Origin: Levilactobacillus mulengensis
GTDB taxonomy: Bacteria; Bacillota; Bacilli; Lactobacillales; Lactobacillaceae
Direction of reading: 5' to 3'
Assembly: GCF_003946045.1 (NCBI RefSeq)
Contig: NZ_RHNW01000014.1
Span: 1-64,000 of the forward strand
Length of the DNA stretch: 64,000 nt
Position 1 is the stretch's first letter; every line of letters begins with the position of its first letter. Of this stretch, positions 25,635 through 34,455 are shown in pieces. The notes under the pieces were generated by a model. The model searched no databases and was not told the origin of the DNA. It saw only the letters and a program-made list of their open reading frames with translations. The position numbers and the translations under genes are program-made.

Positions 25635-26711
25635 TTAGAATTTCAACTCATACGCAAACGCCAATTTCTTATAGTAATCTTGTTCGATAAAGTCCGTGGG
25701 TTTGACCTCGCCATCTCGCTTATCGAAGTAGGCGACACCCGCCAGCTTGAGCATCTTGTAGACGAACTGCGAACAGAAGAGGATGTTGGGCTTCGCCGAG
25801 TGCTTGGAAACCAGGCCCACCATGTTGTAGGCACTGCCTTCCCGGTTGATTTCCGCAATCTTGTCAATCACGAACTGCTTCTGTTCCCGCGTCACCGGCA
25901 AACTGTAGACCAAGAGCGACGCGCCCTGCTTCTGGTGGAAAAACTCCAGCGTTTCCGCGTTCATCCCCGGCGGATAGACGTTGTCCCCACCATTGTACGA
26001 AATAATCGTGGCCAGGTCGCGGTCAAAGGCCAGTGACACGTGATTGAACTGTTTGCGCGTGACCACCGAGATCATTTCACTGGCGGCACTCCCGGTATTG
26101 GACACGGCCAGGTACAAATGCTCATCTGCTAGCGTCGCAGTGGCCGCCGCAAAATAATCGTCCGTCAGTGTCCCATGGTTGATGTACCGCACGGAACTGT
26201 GACGCGGCAGGTCCGCCAGTATCGTCTTCAAGTGGTCAACGGACACCTTGTCCTTGGCGGCCGTCGCATCGTTCATCAGGTCGCTCAATTTGTCCGCACT
26301 CTGCCGCAACTCATCGAAGCTGACCGTGGCGGCCTCTTCGACCGTTGGCAGGTAAAAAGCCACCTGATTGTTGGTCGTCACGAAACGTTCGACCCACAGC
26401 GGTAACAACACAATGATGACCCCGATGATTTTTTCAGGGAAGTACACGATTGACCAGCCACGGTCCGGAAAGACCACGACCGAAACGAAGATAATCTGCA
26501 ATACCATTAAGAGACCGTAAGCCACCGTCAGTCCCCATTTAGCTAATCGAGGGAACTGCGCCAACCAGGTCCGCAGAATCATCATCGCGGCCAGGTAGAT
26601 GTACACCAAAATTAGCATCGGTTGGTTCGCAAATAAATACAAGCAGACCAGCAACAGCCAGCCCATCCCCCGGATCCGAATAGATTGAAAATAATCGACG
26701 AGTTCTCTCAC
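25635..26711 (-). CDS. Membrane protein with permuted papain-fold (YiiX/NlpC-P60-like) domain
   Basis: 358 aa. Residues 1-130 contain about four to five hydrophobic segments (MGWLLLVCLYLFANQPMLIL and others). The C-terminal 180 residues look like the YiiX-type circularly permuted papain fold: His in KQFNHVSLAFD and Cys in NILFCSQFVYKMLKLAG would be the catalytic pair. Such proteins are thiol hydrolases; the substrate is unknown. I use GTG at 26711 (GAAGGACGTGGC upstream); the frame is open 42 codons further, but that part reads through the repeat fragment at 26757. Confidence 0.75.
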   Translation of the reverse strand: MRELVDYFQSIRIRGMGWLLLVCLYLFANQPMLILVYIYLAAMMILRTWLAQFPRLAKWGLTVAYGLLMVLQIIFVSVVVFPDRGWSIVYFPEKIIGVIIVLLPLWVERFVTTNNQVAFYLPTVEEAATVSFDELRQSADKLSDLMNDATAAKDKVSVDHLKTILADLPRHSSVRYINHGTLTDDYFAAATATLADEHLYLAVSNTGSAASEMISVVTRKQFNHVSLAFDRDLATIISYNGGDNVYPPGMNAETLEFFHQKQGASLLVYSLPVTREQKQFVIDKIAEINREGSAYNMVGLVSKHSAKPNILFCSQFVYKMLKLAGVAYFDKRDGEVKPTDFIEQDYYKKLAFAYELKF

Positions 26712-26756
26712 GCCACGTCCTTCTTCCACAATTGTTGTGCAAATCAAACTAGTTAT

Positions 26757-26837
26757 GTCGTTCCCGGCGGTGGATTCACCGTTCCCTGCTGTGGGGACCG
26801 GTTCCAGACTGAGGGGCGGTCTTCCACCTCTGGTCAC
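26757..26837 (+). repeat. Structured intergenic element, copy 6 (internal deletion)
   Basis: GTTCCCGGCGGTGGATTCACC, CCCTGCTGTGGGG and GGTTCCAG lead directly into CCTCTGGTCACG. Hairpins A and B of the type A element are missing, so this is an internally deleted copy. Confidence 0.7.
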
Positions 26838-26952
26838 GCAAACTAGCCTGATTTGGACACAATCTTCTTATGCATTTTCTCTCAACTTAATCGAGACTAT
26901 CAATAACTTAATGTAGTATACCATAAGCCCGTTTCACCTTCGACGGCCACAG

Positions 26953-26986
26953 AAAAAAGCCCCCACCATTACTGATGAGGGCTTCC
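26953..26986 (-). terminator. pepN terminator
   Basis: AAGCCC and GGGCTT flank a loop; on the minus strand followed by TTTTTTCTG. Confidence 0.75.
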
Positions 26987-27005
26987 GTTTCATTCACTTA
27001 AAAGG

Positions 27006-29537
27006 TTACTTTACCGTCTTGGCAACCGCAGCGTTCACGGCGTCCTTTTCGGCTTCGACCAGGTCAACGCGACTCTCGATGACCTTGGTATCCATCTTAA
27101 TTTCCCGGGTTAAGCCTGGGGTGTTGATCTTAGGTTCGAAGAAGGCCTTGAACTCAGCCAACCGTTCTGGCGTGTGGAAGACACCCGTCGTCACGGTGAT
27201 GTAGGTGGTGAATTCCATGTCGCCACCGACCGTGTCTTCAAGCCATTGCCAGTCGTTCCGTAACCAATCCCATGCCGCCTGTTGCCCCTTGTGGGCTAAC
27301 ACGCCACGGTACCAAGCCCGTAAGTCTTGTGGCTTGATGGTGTCGGCATCTTCGAACGCGTCGATCAATTGCTTGATCAAGTCGGCGTCCGGCGTGGTTG
27401 GCAAGGCCGCAGCGATGTCGGCCTTGTAGCTGGCGTCGCTGGACTTCCGGTAGTCGTTCAACAATTGAGTAAACAGGTCGGCGTTCCCGAAGTTTTCCAC
27501 CTCGTTCGCCAAAATGTAGACCCGCACGGCAGCTGGCAAGCTAGCCAACTTGTCCTGGTTCGCCGTAAAGATGGCGTGAGCGGCCTGTAACGTAGCTGGT
27601 TCCTTGGCGTACAGCGCAGCGTTTAAAATCGTTGGCCGCGTCAATTGGTCGTCGTTGGATTCACCAGCTTGTGGTAACCACCCTAACCGGTCAGCCTGTG
27701 GCGCACTCAATTTGCCAAATAAGGCCCGTAACTGAGCTTCTTCGGTCGAACCAGGGGTCACGAACTTCCGCAGGTTGTTGGCAACGCCGTACAGCACGTC
27801 GTTGACCACAGCGGAGTGGCTCTTAGCGAACCGTGGCAGTAATGGCACGATGTCCGCGTAAGAAATTTGCCGACCTTCCGCGAGCAAACGCAGGTCTTGC
27901 AGCAATTGTAACTGCGTGATGGCGTCCAGGGACTCTAAGTTGTCCAGGATGTCTTGCAACAAGGTCGCGTCGTACTTCACGATGAAGTGGGAGTTGTTCC
28001 CGACGTTCAAACGGAAGGGTTCGCCGCTGGCCTGACGCAACGCCGCGTAATCGCCTAACGTGGCATCGGTGTCGGCGAAAATGGCTGGGGCAGCGTCGTA
28101 GTTGCTGTTCAATGGCACTTGCCATTGACGGCCGGCGTCCTTGCCCTCACCCACGAAGAATTGTTGTTGGTGAATGGTCAATTTGCCATCGACCACTGCG
28201 GCGGAAACAACGGGGTAACCGGGTTGTTCGAGCCAAGAAGTCATGATGGCACCAACGTCCATGCCGGAAGCGGCCCCCAGAGCGGCCCAGAGGTCAGCCC
28301 CGGTAGCGTTGCCGTAGTGGTGCGTCGCAAAGTAGTTCTTCAAGCCGGCACGTAAGGCGTCGTCACCGATCAAGGCGCGAACCATGACCAGCATCCGGGC
28401 ACCCTTGGCGTAGACGATGGCACTGTCAAACAGCGCGTCGATTTCGGCGGGGTCTTCAACCTGCACGTGAACGGATTGGACACCGTCCGTGGCATCCCGT
28501 TGGAGCGCCATTGGGGCTTCACCCGTTTGGAAGGATTCCCAGATGTGCCAGTCGGGTTCGATGGCGTTGACGGCCACGTATTCCATCATGTTGGCAAAAC
28601 TTTCGTTCAACCAGAGGTCATCCCACCACTTCATGGTTACCAGGTCACCGAACCATTGGTGCGCCAATTCGTGGGCGATAACCGTGGCCACGCGTTGCTT
28701 GGTTTCAAATGAGGTGTTGTCGGGATCTAACAGTAAGTAGGCTTCCCGGTACGTGACCAGGCCCCAGTTCTCCATGGCGCCGGCTGAGAAGTCGGGTAAG
28801 GCCAGTTGCCAGGAATGTGGCAGTGGGTATGGCGTTTGGTAGAAGTCTTCGTAGAATTCAATCGAGCGCTTGGCAATGTCTAAGGCAAAGTCGAGTTCCT
28901 TTGCTTGATGCGCCTTGGTGGCAAAAACACCGACCTTGACGCCACTCTTGGTGGTCGTCAGCTTGCTCTGCATGTCCCCGAAAGCAAAGGCAATCAGGTA
29001 AGAAGACATGCGGACCGTGGTGTCAAAATAGTGAACACCGTCAACCGTCTTAACTTCGGGCATGTTGCTGATGATGGTTTCGCCATCGTGTTCGTCAAAC
29101 TTGATAGCCAGGTCAAACGTGGCCTTCGCTTCGGGTTCGTCGACACACGGGAAGGCTTGGCGGGCAGCGGTCGTTTCAAACTGCGTCCCGATCAATTGCT
29201 TCTTCTCCCCATTCAACTCGTAGTAGGATGGGTAAATGCCCATCATGCTGTCGGTCAATGGTGCGGTGAAGTCAATGGCCACCGTGGTCTCGCCGGTCTT
29301 GCCCAAGTCGATGTGGATGCCTTCGGATTCGTCATCAAAGGTAAATGGCACGTCCTTACCATCGGCTTTAACGGCGCTGATGGTCATGTATTTCTGGTGA
29401 ATGGCGATGCTCGTCTCTTTGGCGTCACCGGTAATGGTGGACGTCCCAGAGATCAGCTTGGTCGCACGGTTGATATCAAGGTAAACGTTGTAATGCGTGG
29501 GTTGAAACAGTGCATAAAAATGTGTGGATTCTGCCAT
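27006..29537 (-). CDS. pepN: Aminopeptidase N (M1 family)
   Basis: Cytoplasmic Zn-dependent aminopeptidase of 843 aa, the usual size in lactobacilli. Substrate-recognition motif GAMENWGLVTYRE and zinc motif VIAHELAHQWFGD with the third ligand in LWLNESFA are present. The C-terminal alpha-helical half closes the active site. Removes N-terminal residues from peptides delivered by Opp. AAGGAGAAAACT precedes the ATG. Single gene with terminator. Confidence 0.97.
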   Translation of the reverse strand: MAESTHFYALFQPTHYNVYLDINRATKLISGTSTITGDAKETSIAIHQKYMTISAVKADGKDVPFTFDDESEGIHIDLGKTGETTVAIDFTAPLTDSMMGIYPSYYELNGEKKQLIGTQFETTAARQAFPCVDEPEAKATFDLAIKFDEHDGETIISNMPEVKTVDGVHYFDTTVRMSSYLIAFAFGDMQSKLTTTKSGVKVGVFATKAHQAKELDFALDIAKRSIEFYEDFYQTPYPLPHSWQLALPDFSAGAMENWGLVTYREAYLLLDPDNTSFETKQRVATVIAHELAHQWFGDLVTMKWWDDLWLNESFANMMEYVAVNAIEPDWHIWESFQTGEAPMALQRDATDGVQSVHVQVEDPAEIDALFDSAIVYAKGARMLVMVRALIGDDALRAGLKNYFATHHYGNATGADLWAALGAASGMDVGAIMTSWLEQPGYPVVSAAVVDGKLTIHQQQFFVGEGKDAGRQWQVPLNSNYDAAPAIFADTDATLGDYAALRQASGEPFRLNVGNNSHFIVKYDATLLQDILDNLESLDAITQLQLLQDLRLLAEGRQISYADIVPLLPRFAKSHSAVVNDVLYGVANNLRKFVTPGSTEEAQLRALFGKLSAPQADRLGWLPQAGESNDDQLTRPTILNAALYAKEPATLQAAHAIFTANQDKLASLPAAVRVYILANEVENFGNADLFTQLLNDYRKSSDASYKADIAAALPTTPDADLIKQLIDAFEDADTIKPQDLRAWYRGVLAHKGQQAAWDWLRNDWQWLEDTVGGDMEFTTYITVTTGVFHTPERLAEFKAFFEPKINTPGLTREIKMDTKVIESRVDLVEAEKDAVNAAVAKTVK

Positions 29538-29614
29538 AGTTTTCTCCTTAAATTCTTAGAATAAACCCATTATACGACAATTGTTTGCGGGGCGCCACGA
29601 ATCACGCGACGAGA

Positions 29615-30097
29615 TTACCGATTCCCCCGTTTGATCCAGTCCTCGACCGCCGTGCCGGTGATGGCACTGGTGAAACGCTGGCTGGGTCCCCAATTGATGG
29701 CGGGATAGTCCGTGGTCAGCTTGGCCGTCGACTTGGCGATAGGTGTCTCGCCAGAGGTGCAGAACTGCCGGACGTCCTTGCAGCGGAAGAAGCCGGTCTC
29801 CAGCAAGGTGTTGATGACGTGGGGCACCTGCCCCCACCAGATGGGCGAGCCCAGGTAAATCGTGTCGGCGTTGGCAATCAGCGTCTTGTCCGGCACCACG
29901 ATGGCTGGCCGCGACGTCTCATCATGGGTCTCCAGCGAGGTCCGACTGGTCGGGTTCTTGTAATCGAGGTCGGCCGCCGTATAGGGTTGTTCGGCCTGCA
30001 GTTGAATGAGCTGCGCACCCGTCACGGCCGCAATCTTTTGGGCCACGGCAGCGGTGTGTCCAGTATTAGAAAAGTAGATAATCACTTGTTTTGACAT
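29615..30097 (-). CDS. Flavodoxin
   Basis: 160-aa FMN-binding electron carrier. The FMN phosphate loop is IIYFSNTGHTAAVAQ; YLGSPIWWGQVP is the second flavin-contact region, and FCTSGETPIAKS the third. Start ATG at 30097 is chosen for the GGAGGATTTTAC site directly upstream; 20 further codons upstream are not expected to be translated. A paralogue lies 0.65 kb away, with a small secreted-protein gene between. Confidence 0.88.
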   Translation of the reverse strand: MSKQVIIYFSNTGHTAAVAQKIAAVTGAQLIQLQAEQPYTAADLDYKNPTSRTSLETHDETSRPAIVVPDKTLIANADTIYLGSPIWWGQVPHVINTLLETGFFRCKDVRQFCTSGETPIAKSTAKLTTDYPAINWGPSQRFTSAITGTAVEDWIKRGNR

Positions 30098-30154
30098 GTA
30101 AAATCCTCCTGTGGTTGGATTTCTCTCTGTCTTTATTATACGACCATTTCTTGG

Positions 30155-30187
30155 CAAAAAAACACAATCCGATTGGGGATTGTGTTG
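30155..30187 (-). terminator. Terminator of the secreted-protein gene at 30194
   Basis: AACACAATCC and GGATTGTGTT with a short loop, then TTTTTTTGCC on the minus strand. Confidence 0.85.
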
Positions 30188-30193
30188 GTATCC

Positions 30194-30607
30194 TTATTTA
30201 GCTCGCGTCATGAAAATGTCGCCACCACGCTGCTGGCCGAAATCGAGTTTCTTACCCCGACGACTTAAGAAATTCCATTTCGTAAACAGCGCATCCCCGT
30301 GCAGCGTGACAACATCCTTACTGTACTGAAAGGCGTTGATCTTATGGATTTTATGATCATAACCCGTATCTGAAGGCAAGTAACCCCTCATCTGCCACTT
30401 GGCAGTCTTTTTGTAAACCACTAACTTCATGCTCGGCAGCCACATATTCTTCTTGATATGCCGTTTCTTATTGTACTGCGGCTTCGTTACCCAGGTGCCC
30501 CGCATGGCCTTGGGAATCACCTTAACCTTAGCGCTGGCGGGTACGGTCATCACCGGTGCTAGAACCACCAGTGTTAATAAAGAAACCCCAAATTGTTTGA
30601 ACGTCAT
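30194..30607 (-). CDS. Small secreted protein with PKxxRGTW motif
   Basis: 137 aa. The N-terminus MTFKQFGVSLLTLVVLAPV followed by ASAKVK is a signal peptide. The mature part begins IPKAMRGTWVTKP, a motif shared with the small secreted proteins at 31449, 32745 and 33270. It is basic and predicted to be beta-rich. ATG at 30607 with GGAGGAGCG upstream. Function unknown; the repeated family suggests cell-surface or extracellular roles specific to lactobacilli. Confidence 0.75.
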   Translation of the reverse strand: MTFKQFGVSLLTLVVLAPVMTVPASAKVKVIPKAMRGTWVTKPQYNKKRHIKKNMWLPSMKLVVYKKTAKWQMRGYLPSDTGYDHKIHKINAFQYSKDVVTLHGDALFTKWNFLSRRGKKLDFGQQRGGDIFMTRAK

Positions 30608-30748
30608 CTGAATCGCTCCTCCACTATGTATTCGGTACAATCCCAGAATAGCACGGTGAGCCTCGCGATTACCAGTGTTGTGGCGCACAATTTGTGGGTA
30701 TTTACTGCTTAGTCAAAAAGACGACAACCATTGACGTATTCAACTTGG

Positions 30749-31225
30749 TTAGTCTTCCGCTGCCCAATCCCGAATCTCGTCCGCCGTCAGACTGGTGGCG
30801 AAACGCCGGCCCGCGTGCCAGTCAATGTGTGGATAGTTTTCCCGCAACTGGCTGACCGCCTCGGTGATTGATGTGGACCCAGACGTGCAGAAAGGATGAA
30901 CCTCTTTGCCGGTCAAATCCAAGCTGTCGAGTAACGTATTGATTTCTCCGGGAACGGTCGCCCACCAGAGTGGGAAGCCCAGATAGATGACGTCGGCCGC
31001 CGCAATCGGTGCCGGATCAATTGCCTCAATGGCTGGCCGGACCTTTTGCGCATGCATCTCATGGTAGCTCTGATTGACTGGATCTTCCCAGTCCAGGTCG
31101 GCCTCCGGATGGTCTACCTTGGCATGAATTCCAATGAGCTTAGAGTCTGTCGTCACCGCAATTTGTTCGGCGATAGCCTGCGTTGTTCCAGTATTTGAAA
31201 AGTATATAACAACTGATTGTCCCAT
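30749..31225 (-). CDS. Flavodoxin (second copy)
   Basis: 158 aa. Same plan as the flavodoxin at 29615: FMN loop VIYFSNTGTTQAIAEQ, YLGFPLWWATVPGE and FCTSGSTSITEA. C-terminus is acidic (IRDWAAED). The two are clearly paralogues from a local duplication. Redox partner not identifiable here. Confidence 0.88.
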   Translation of the reverse strand: MGQSVVIYFSNTGTTQAIAEQIAVTTDSKLIGIHAKVDHPEADLDWEDPVNQSYHEMHAQKVRPAIEAIDPAPIAAADVIYLGFPLWWATVPGEINTLLDSLDLTGKEVHPFCTSGSTSITEAVSQLRENYPHIDWHAGRRFATSLTADEIRDWAAED

Positions 31226-31399
31226 TAGTCATTCCCCCGTTTCATAAACAACATTCTAACTTAGTTATACACCCTTTTAGTCTATCTGTGACCATCCCCG
31301 GCAAAGATTCCAAAAATACGTGATTGGACATTTAATTTGGGCATGGCAGTTGACGCATTTATGGACTGTATTGGGGTTGAGGAGGTAACTAATCTATCT

Positions 31400-31434
31400 A
31401 AAAAGTCGCCGCCAATTTTTGAATTGACGACGAC
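31400..31434 (-). terminator. Terminator of the secreted-protein gene at 31449
   Basis: On the minus strand GTCGTCGTCAAT pairs with ATTGGCGGCGAC using G-U wobbles; TTTTTAGAT follows. The wobbles pair only on this strand, which fixes the direction. Confidence 0.75.
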
Positions 31435-31448
31435 CAACTGAGGCTAGT

Positions 31449-31907
31449 CTACTTCTTGTAGAAATAAGTTCGCTGCGGCGTGCCATCACCAAAACGGTCG
31501 AGGAAGACTAGGGCTGTCTTTCCCTTATGGTTCTCTTTCTTAATCGTTTCGGCAAACAAACTGTTCATGCGATACCAACTGATTCGCCAAGTTTCCGCGT
31601 GCTTGCCCTTCTTGACGCTAAGGTCACTGTGATTGTAGTAATGTGATTTTTTCTTGCCGGACCATTTAGCCAGCGTTTCTTTCTTGCCATGATAATTAGA
31701 CTTGTAGTCGTAAACGTACTTCGAGATCTTAAGCGTGTGAATGTTGGCGGAATCTTCATCATCAACGCACACCCAAGTCCCTCTGAATGATTTGGGCATC
31801 GTTGTGTAGTGAATCTTCGCCTCGGCCGTCGTGTTCGGGGTCGCAACACCGCCTAAGGCTAGACCAGCCGCTACTGCCATTGTTGAAAAAATCAATTTAG
31901 ATTTCAT
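31449..31907 (-). CDS. Small secreted protein with PKSFRGTW motif
   Basis: 152 aa with signal peptide MKSKLIFSTMAVAAGLALGG and cleavage near TTAEAK. Mature start IHYTTMPKSFRGTWV is almost identical to the protein at 32745 (IHYTTTPKSFRGTWV), as are the GKKKSHYYNHSDLSVKKGK block and the end DRFGDGTPQRTYFYKK. Clear paralogues. Unknown function, rich in Lys, Tyr and Ser. Confidence 0.78.
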   Translation of the reverse strand: MKSKLIFSTMAVAAGLALGGVATPNTTAEAKIHYTTMPKSFRGTWVCVDDEDSANIHTLKISKYVYDYKSNYHGKKETLAKWSGKKKSHYYNHSDLSVKKGKHAETWRISWYRMNSLFAETIKKENHKGKTALVFLDRFGDGTPQRTYFYKK

Positions 31908-31949
31908 AATATCTATCGCTCCCTTACTAAATTTGGTGACTGTTGCCGC

Positions 31950-32723
31950 TTACTTATCCAAGCCATGGATAGCATTGCCTAATGTATTCGTGAATTTCAA
32001 AGTCGAGTCGTACATCTGATCGGTAACGTCACCCACGTCGGGTTGGCGTTTCACCGCAGCAGAATCCTTTAAGACCTTTTTCCATTGCTTCGCTAGTTTT
32101 GCGTTAATCTTAGCGCTGAACCGACCTTTGAAAATTTTATAGGTTGCCTGACATCCTCGCAGCGTTTTGGCGTTCGACGTACTATAGGTTGCCTCCAGAA
32201 TTGAGGGAATACCAGCTTTCTCAACATAGATACTGTCATTATAAGCATGAGCTAAAGTCATGCCGCTCAACGAGTCACGGTACAATTGGTAGCCGTCATC
32301 CTTGGGATTATCAACATATTTGTAAGTCGCCTTAAAACGCCGAATGTCAGAGGCCCGTTGTGCCAGGTTCTTGGTCTTGTTTAGATAGCCTTTCCAAATC
32401 CAACCGTTAATATTGCCCTTCTTGTTTTTAACATAGTAATAGGTTGCCCGCTTACTATTAGCCTTCTTCACCTTGACTGACTTCGTCGCGTAGAACGTTG
32501 TCTTCACTGCCTTGAACGTCTTAGGCGACTTCTTCGTCAGCTTGGTTGAGGTATATAGACTTCCGCCATTAGGATGGAACTTTGTCTTCGCTAATTTTTG
32601 GTGGCTAATCACCTTAGCTGCCTTGGTCTTTGCCAAAGCTGGCGAAGAGACTGTGGTCACGGAGACAATGCCAAAACTGAGCGCCATCAATCCGGCAATA
32701 ACTAACTTTACCCGTTTATTCAT
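31950..32723 (-). CDS. Secreted protein with SH3/SLAP-like segment
   Basis: 257 aa. Signal peptide MNKRVKLVIAGLMALSFG... ending near SSPALAK. Residues 75-115 (FYATKSVKVKK followed by YYYVKNKKGNINGWIWKGYL) resemble the bacterial SH3/SLAP-type wall-binding modules of lactobacilli. The C-terminal half has no motif I know. It lies between two RGTW-family genes on the same strand but lacks that motif itself. Confidence 0.7.
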   Translation of the reverse strand: MNKRVKLVIAGLMALSFGIVSVTTVSSPALAKTKAAKVISHQKLAKTKFHPNGGSLYTSTKLTKKSPKTFKAVKTTFYATKSVKVKKANSKRATYYYVKNKKGNINGWIWKGYLNKTKNLAQRASDIRRFKATYKYVDNPKDDGYQLYRDSLSGMTLAHAYNDSIYVEKAGIPSILEATYSTSNAKTLRGCQATYKIFKGRFSAKINAKLAKQWKKVLKDSAAVKRQPDVGDVTDQMYDSTLKFTNTLGNAIHGLDK

Positions 32724-32744
32724 TCGCTTGATTCTCCTCAGAAC

Positions 32745-33218
32745 TTACTTCTTGTAGTAGTAAAGATTCAGTGGTGTACCATCTCCGTAATGATCAAGAC
32801 TGACTAAGGCCTGTTTCCCATTGTGCTTAACTCGCTTGTAGGTCGTATTGAAGATGTTATTTTTCATGCCATACTGAGAAATCCGCCAACGCCCGTTTTT
32901 TCCTTTTTTAACGCTAAGATCACTATGATTATAAAAATGTGACTTTTTCTTTCCCGACCAGTTAACCTTTGAGATTGTCCGCCCATTAACGACATATTTA
33001 TAGTTGTACACGTACTTGGTTATCTTTGCCGTTGAACGATAGCGATACATGGTGCCGTTGATGTCATCTTTTGAAAAGTTCACCCAGGTCCCTCTAAACG
33101 ATTTGGGCGTTGTTGTGTAGTGAATTTTGGCTTCAGCCGTGGTGCCTGGCAACGCGATACTCCCTAAAGTCAGACCCGCCATAACGGCCAGTCCTGAAAA
33201 TAATAATTGTCTCTTCAT
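32745..33218 (-). CDS. Small secreted protein with PKSFRGTW motif
   Basis: 157 aa. Signal peptide MKRQLLFSGLAVMAGLTLGS, cleavage near TTAEAK; mature part IHYTTTPKSFRGTWVNFS, then a GKKKSHFYNHSDLSVKKGK block and C-terminal YGDGTPLNLYYYKK, all shared with the protein at 31449. I use ATG at 33218; an in-frame GTG at 33230 overlaps the GAGGAG ribosome site. Separated by 21 nt from the following gene. Confidence 0.77.
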   Translation of the reverse strand: MKRQLLFSGLAVMAGLTLGSIALPGTTAEAKIHYTTTPKSFRGTWVNFSKDDINGTMYRYRSTAKITKYVYNYKYVVNGRTISKVNWSGKKKSHFYNHSDLSVKKGKNGRWRISQYGMKNNIFNTTYKRVKHNGKQALVSLDHYGDGTPLNLYYYKK

Positions 33219-33269
33219 GTTAACCTTCACTCCTCAGTTTTAGTAAAGCGCTTTCATCTATGTGTTTAC

Positions 33270-33644
33270 TTACCGCTTGTAAAGCTGACTGTACCCCACT
33301 ACGCGCATTTTATGCTTACTGACGTATTGAAATTTGAAATTCAGTGGTGGTAACTTCCCTTTAGCCTTTGTTTTCACCTGATACTTATGGTGGCCCAACG
33401 CTTTATATGACGCTTTCCCCTGAATGCTGCCGCGACCATACGTCTTCATCGTCGTCTTCGTCAGCTTAAACATAGGCCCAACATCATCTTTCCACTTGCC
33501 TGAAGGGCTATACTTCCAGACACCGCGTAAAACTTTGGGTGTCCCTTTGTGCCAGGTACTGGCATTCGCCGTAGTCGTTGTCACCACACTACTCCCAAAG
33601 CTAAGTGCCGTCACTATCATCAGTGTTGCCGCTAGTTTGTGCAT
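33270..33644 (-). CDS. Small secreted protein, divergent RGTW-family member
   Basis: 124 aa. Signal peptide MHKLAATLMIVTALSFGSS, cleavage near ANAST. The mature start GTPKVLRGVWKYSPSG aligns with the PKSFRGTW motif of its neighbours. C-terminal KYQVKTKAKGKLPPLNFKFQ is basic. ATG at 33644 is placed 12 nt after an AAAGGAG site; upstream codons in frame are not supported. Confidence 0.72.
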   Translation of the reverse strand: MHKLAATLMIVTALSFGSSVVTTTTANASTWHKGTPKVLRGVWKYSPSGKWKDDVGPMFKLTKTTMKTYGRGSIQGKASYKALGHHKYQVKTKAKGKLPPLNFKFQYVSKHKMRVVGYSQLYKR

Positions 33645-33800
33645 CTTCCCACCATTCTCCTTTTTGTATTTATTAATTAAATTAACCATAGCACTATTTA
33701 ACTTTATCCGCACTAAAAAATTCATTGTTAAACACCGATAAAAAAGCTTCCAGCTACCTTGGTGTATTTATTTGTCCTAAACTCTAAGTGGCTAACTTGA

Positions 33801-34304
33801 TTATAAAATTCGTCTAAAGTTATTCACTCGAACATCCTGATTATCTTCATTCACTAATTCGTAATGATTAATAACTTTTTGGACCTCGTTCTCGAAGTTA
33901 CCTTTTTCTTTACTATCCCCATAGACAACCTCTCGAATATAGAAGTATAGCGCGGCATTTCTTATTCGACCGTCATAGAGGCCATCACTCCTCGTTGCTC
34001 CGTCATGCAACTTAAATTCAATATAATTGCGAAGGTGAAATCCTTGCGTATACTCGCCATTGTTATAAATATCAGCAAGAATTAGCCAATCTCGTCGATG
34101 TCTTATTTGCTTCCCATTACGAATTAGCTTACCCTTTCGTACCAGGCTGTCTTCTTTTCCCTCTTCAACTTCAAAAATTCTCTTCGAAGCATTAGTATCT
34201 GCAGGTGCTTGGTCCTGATTTGGATTCCACTCAGACTCTATCCCATCAAGCAAGTCTAAAACTCCCCCATAAGTTGCACGGCTATGTTCTCCCATAACTA
34301 TCAT
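33801..34304 (-). CDS. Hypothetical protein
   Basis: 167 aa, soluble, strongly charged, no signal peptide or membrane segment. Contains RHRRDWLILADIYNNGEYTQ and EFKLHDGATRSDGLYDGRIR. I do not recognise it. GAAAGGATG precedes the ATG. AT-richer than the housekeeping genes to the right. It lies just outside the left direct repeat of the putative guaA island, so it is the gene that would follow guaA in an uninserted chromosome. Confidence 0.6.
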   Translation of the reverse strand: MIVMGEHSRATYGGVLDLLDGIESEWNPNQDQAPADTNASKRIFEVEEGKEDSLVRKGKLIRNGKQIRHRRDWLILADIYNNGEYTQGFHLRNYIEFKLHDGATRSDGLYDGRIRNAALYFYIREVVYGDSKEKGNFENEVQKVINHYELVNEDNQDVRVNNFRRIL

Positions 34305-34365
34305 TGTTAATCATCCTTTCCATTTTTAAATTCAGTAATCACGTTAAGCGTACACAAAAGGCACC

Positions 34366-34390
34366 CACAATAAAAGCAGATGCCTTATTT
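34366..34390 (-). terminator. Terminator beyond the left direct repeat
   Basis: AAGGCA and TGCCTT arms (34367-34389 area), TTTTGTGT on the minus strand. If the surface-protein segment is an insertion, this may be the original guaA terminator. Confidence 0.55.
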
Positions 34391-34406
34391 GAAATGTCTC
34401 ATTTAC

Positions 34407-34450
34407 TTACGCCGTTACATACCGGCTGACTGGAAGTAAAGCCTACTCCC
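34407..34450. repeat. 44-bp direct repeat, left (attL-like)
   Basis: TTACGCCGTTACA-TA-CCGGCTGA-C-TGGAAGTAAAGCCTACTCCC: 41 of 44 positions match the repeat at 38301-38344. It lies just after the stop codon of the surface-protein gene. Confidence 0.85.
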
Positions 34451-34455
34451 TAAGA

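Noticed and set aside
26712-26837. Longer N-terminus of the papain-fold membrane protein
   Set aside because: The extension reads through an element fragment; GTG at 26711 has its own ribosome site.
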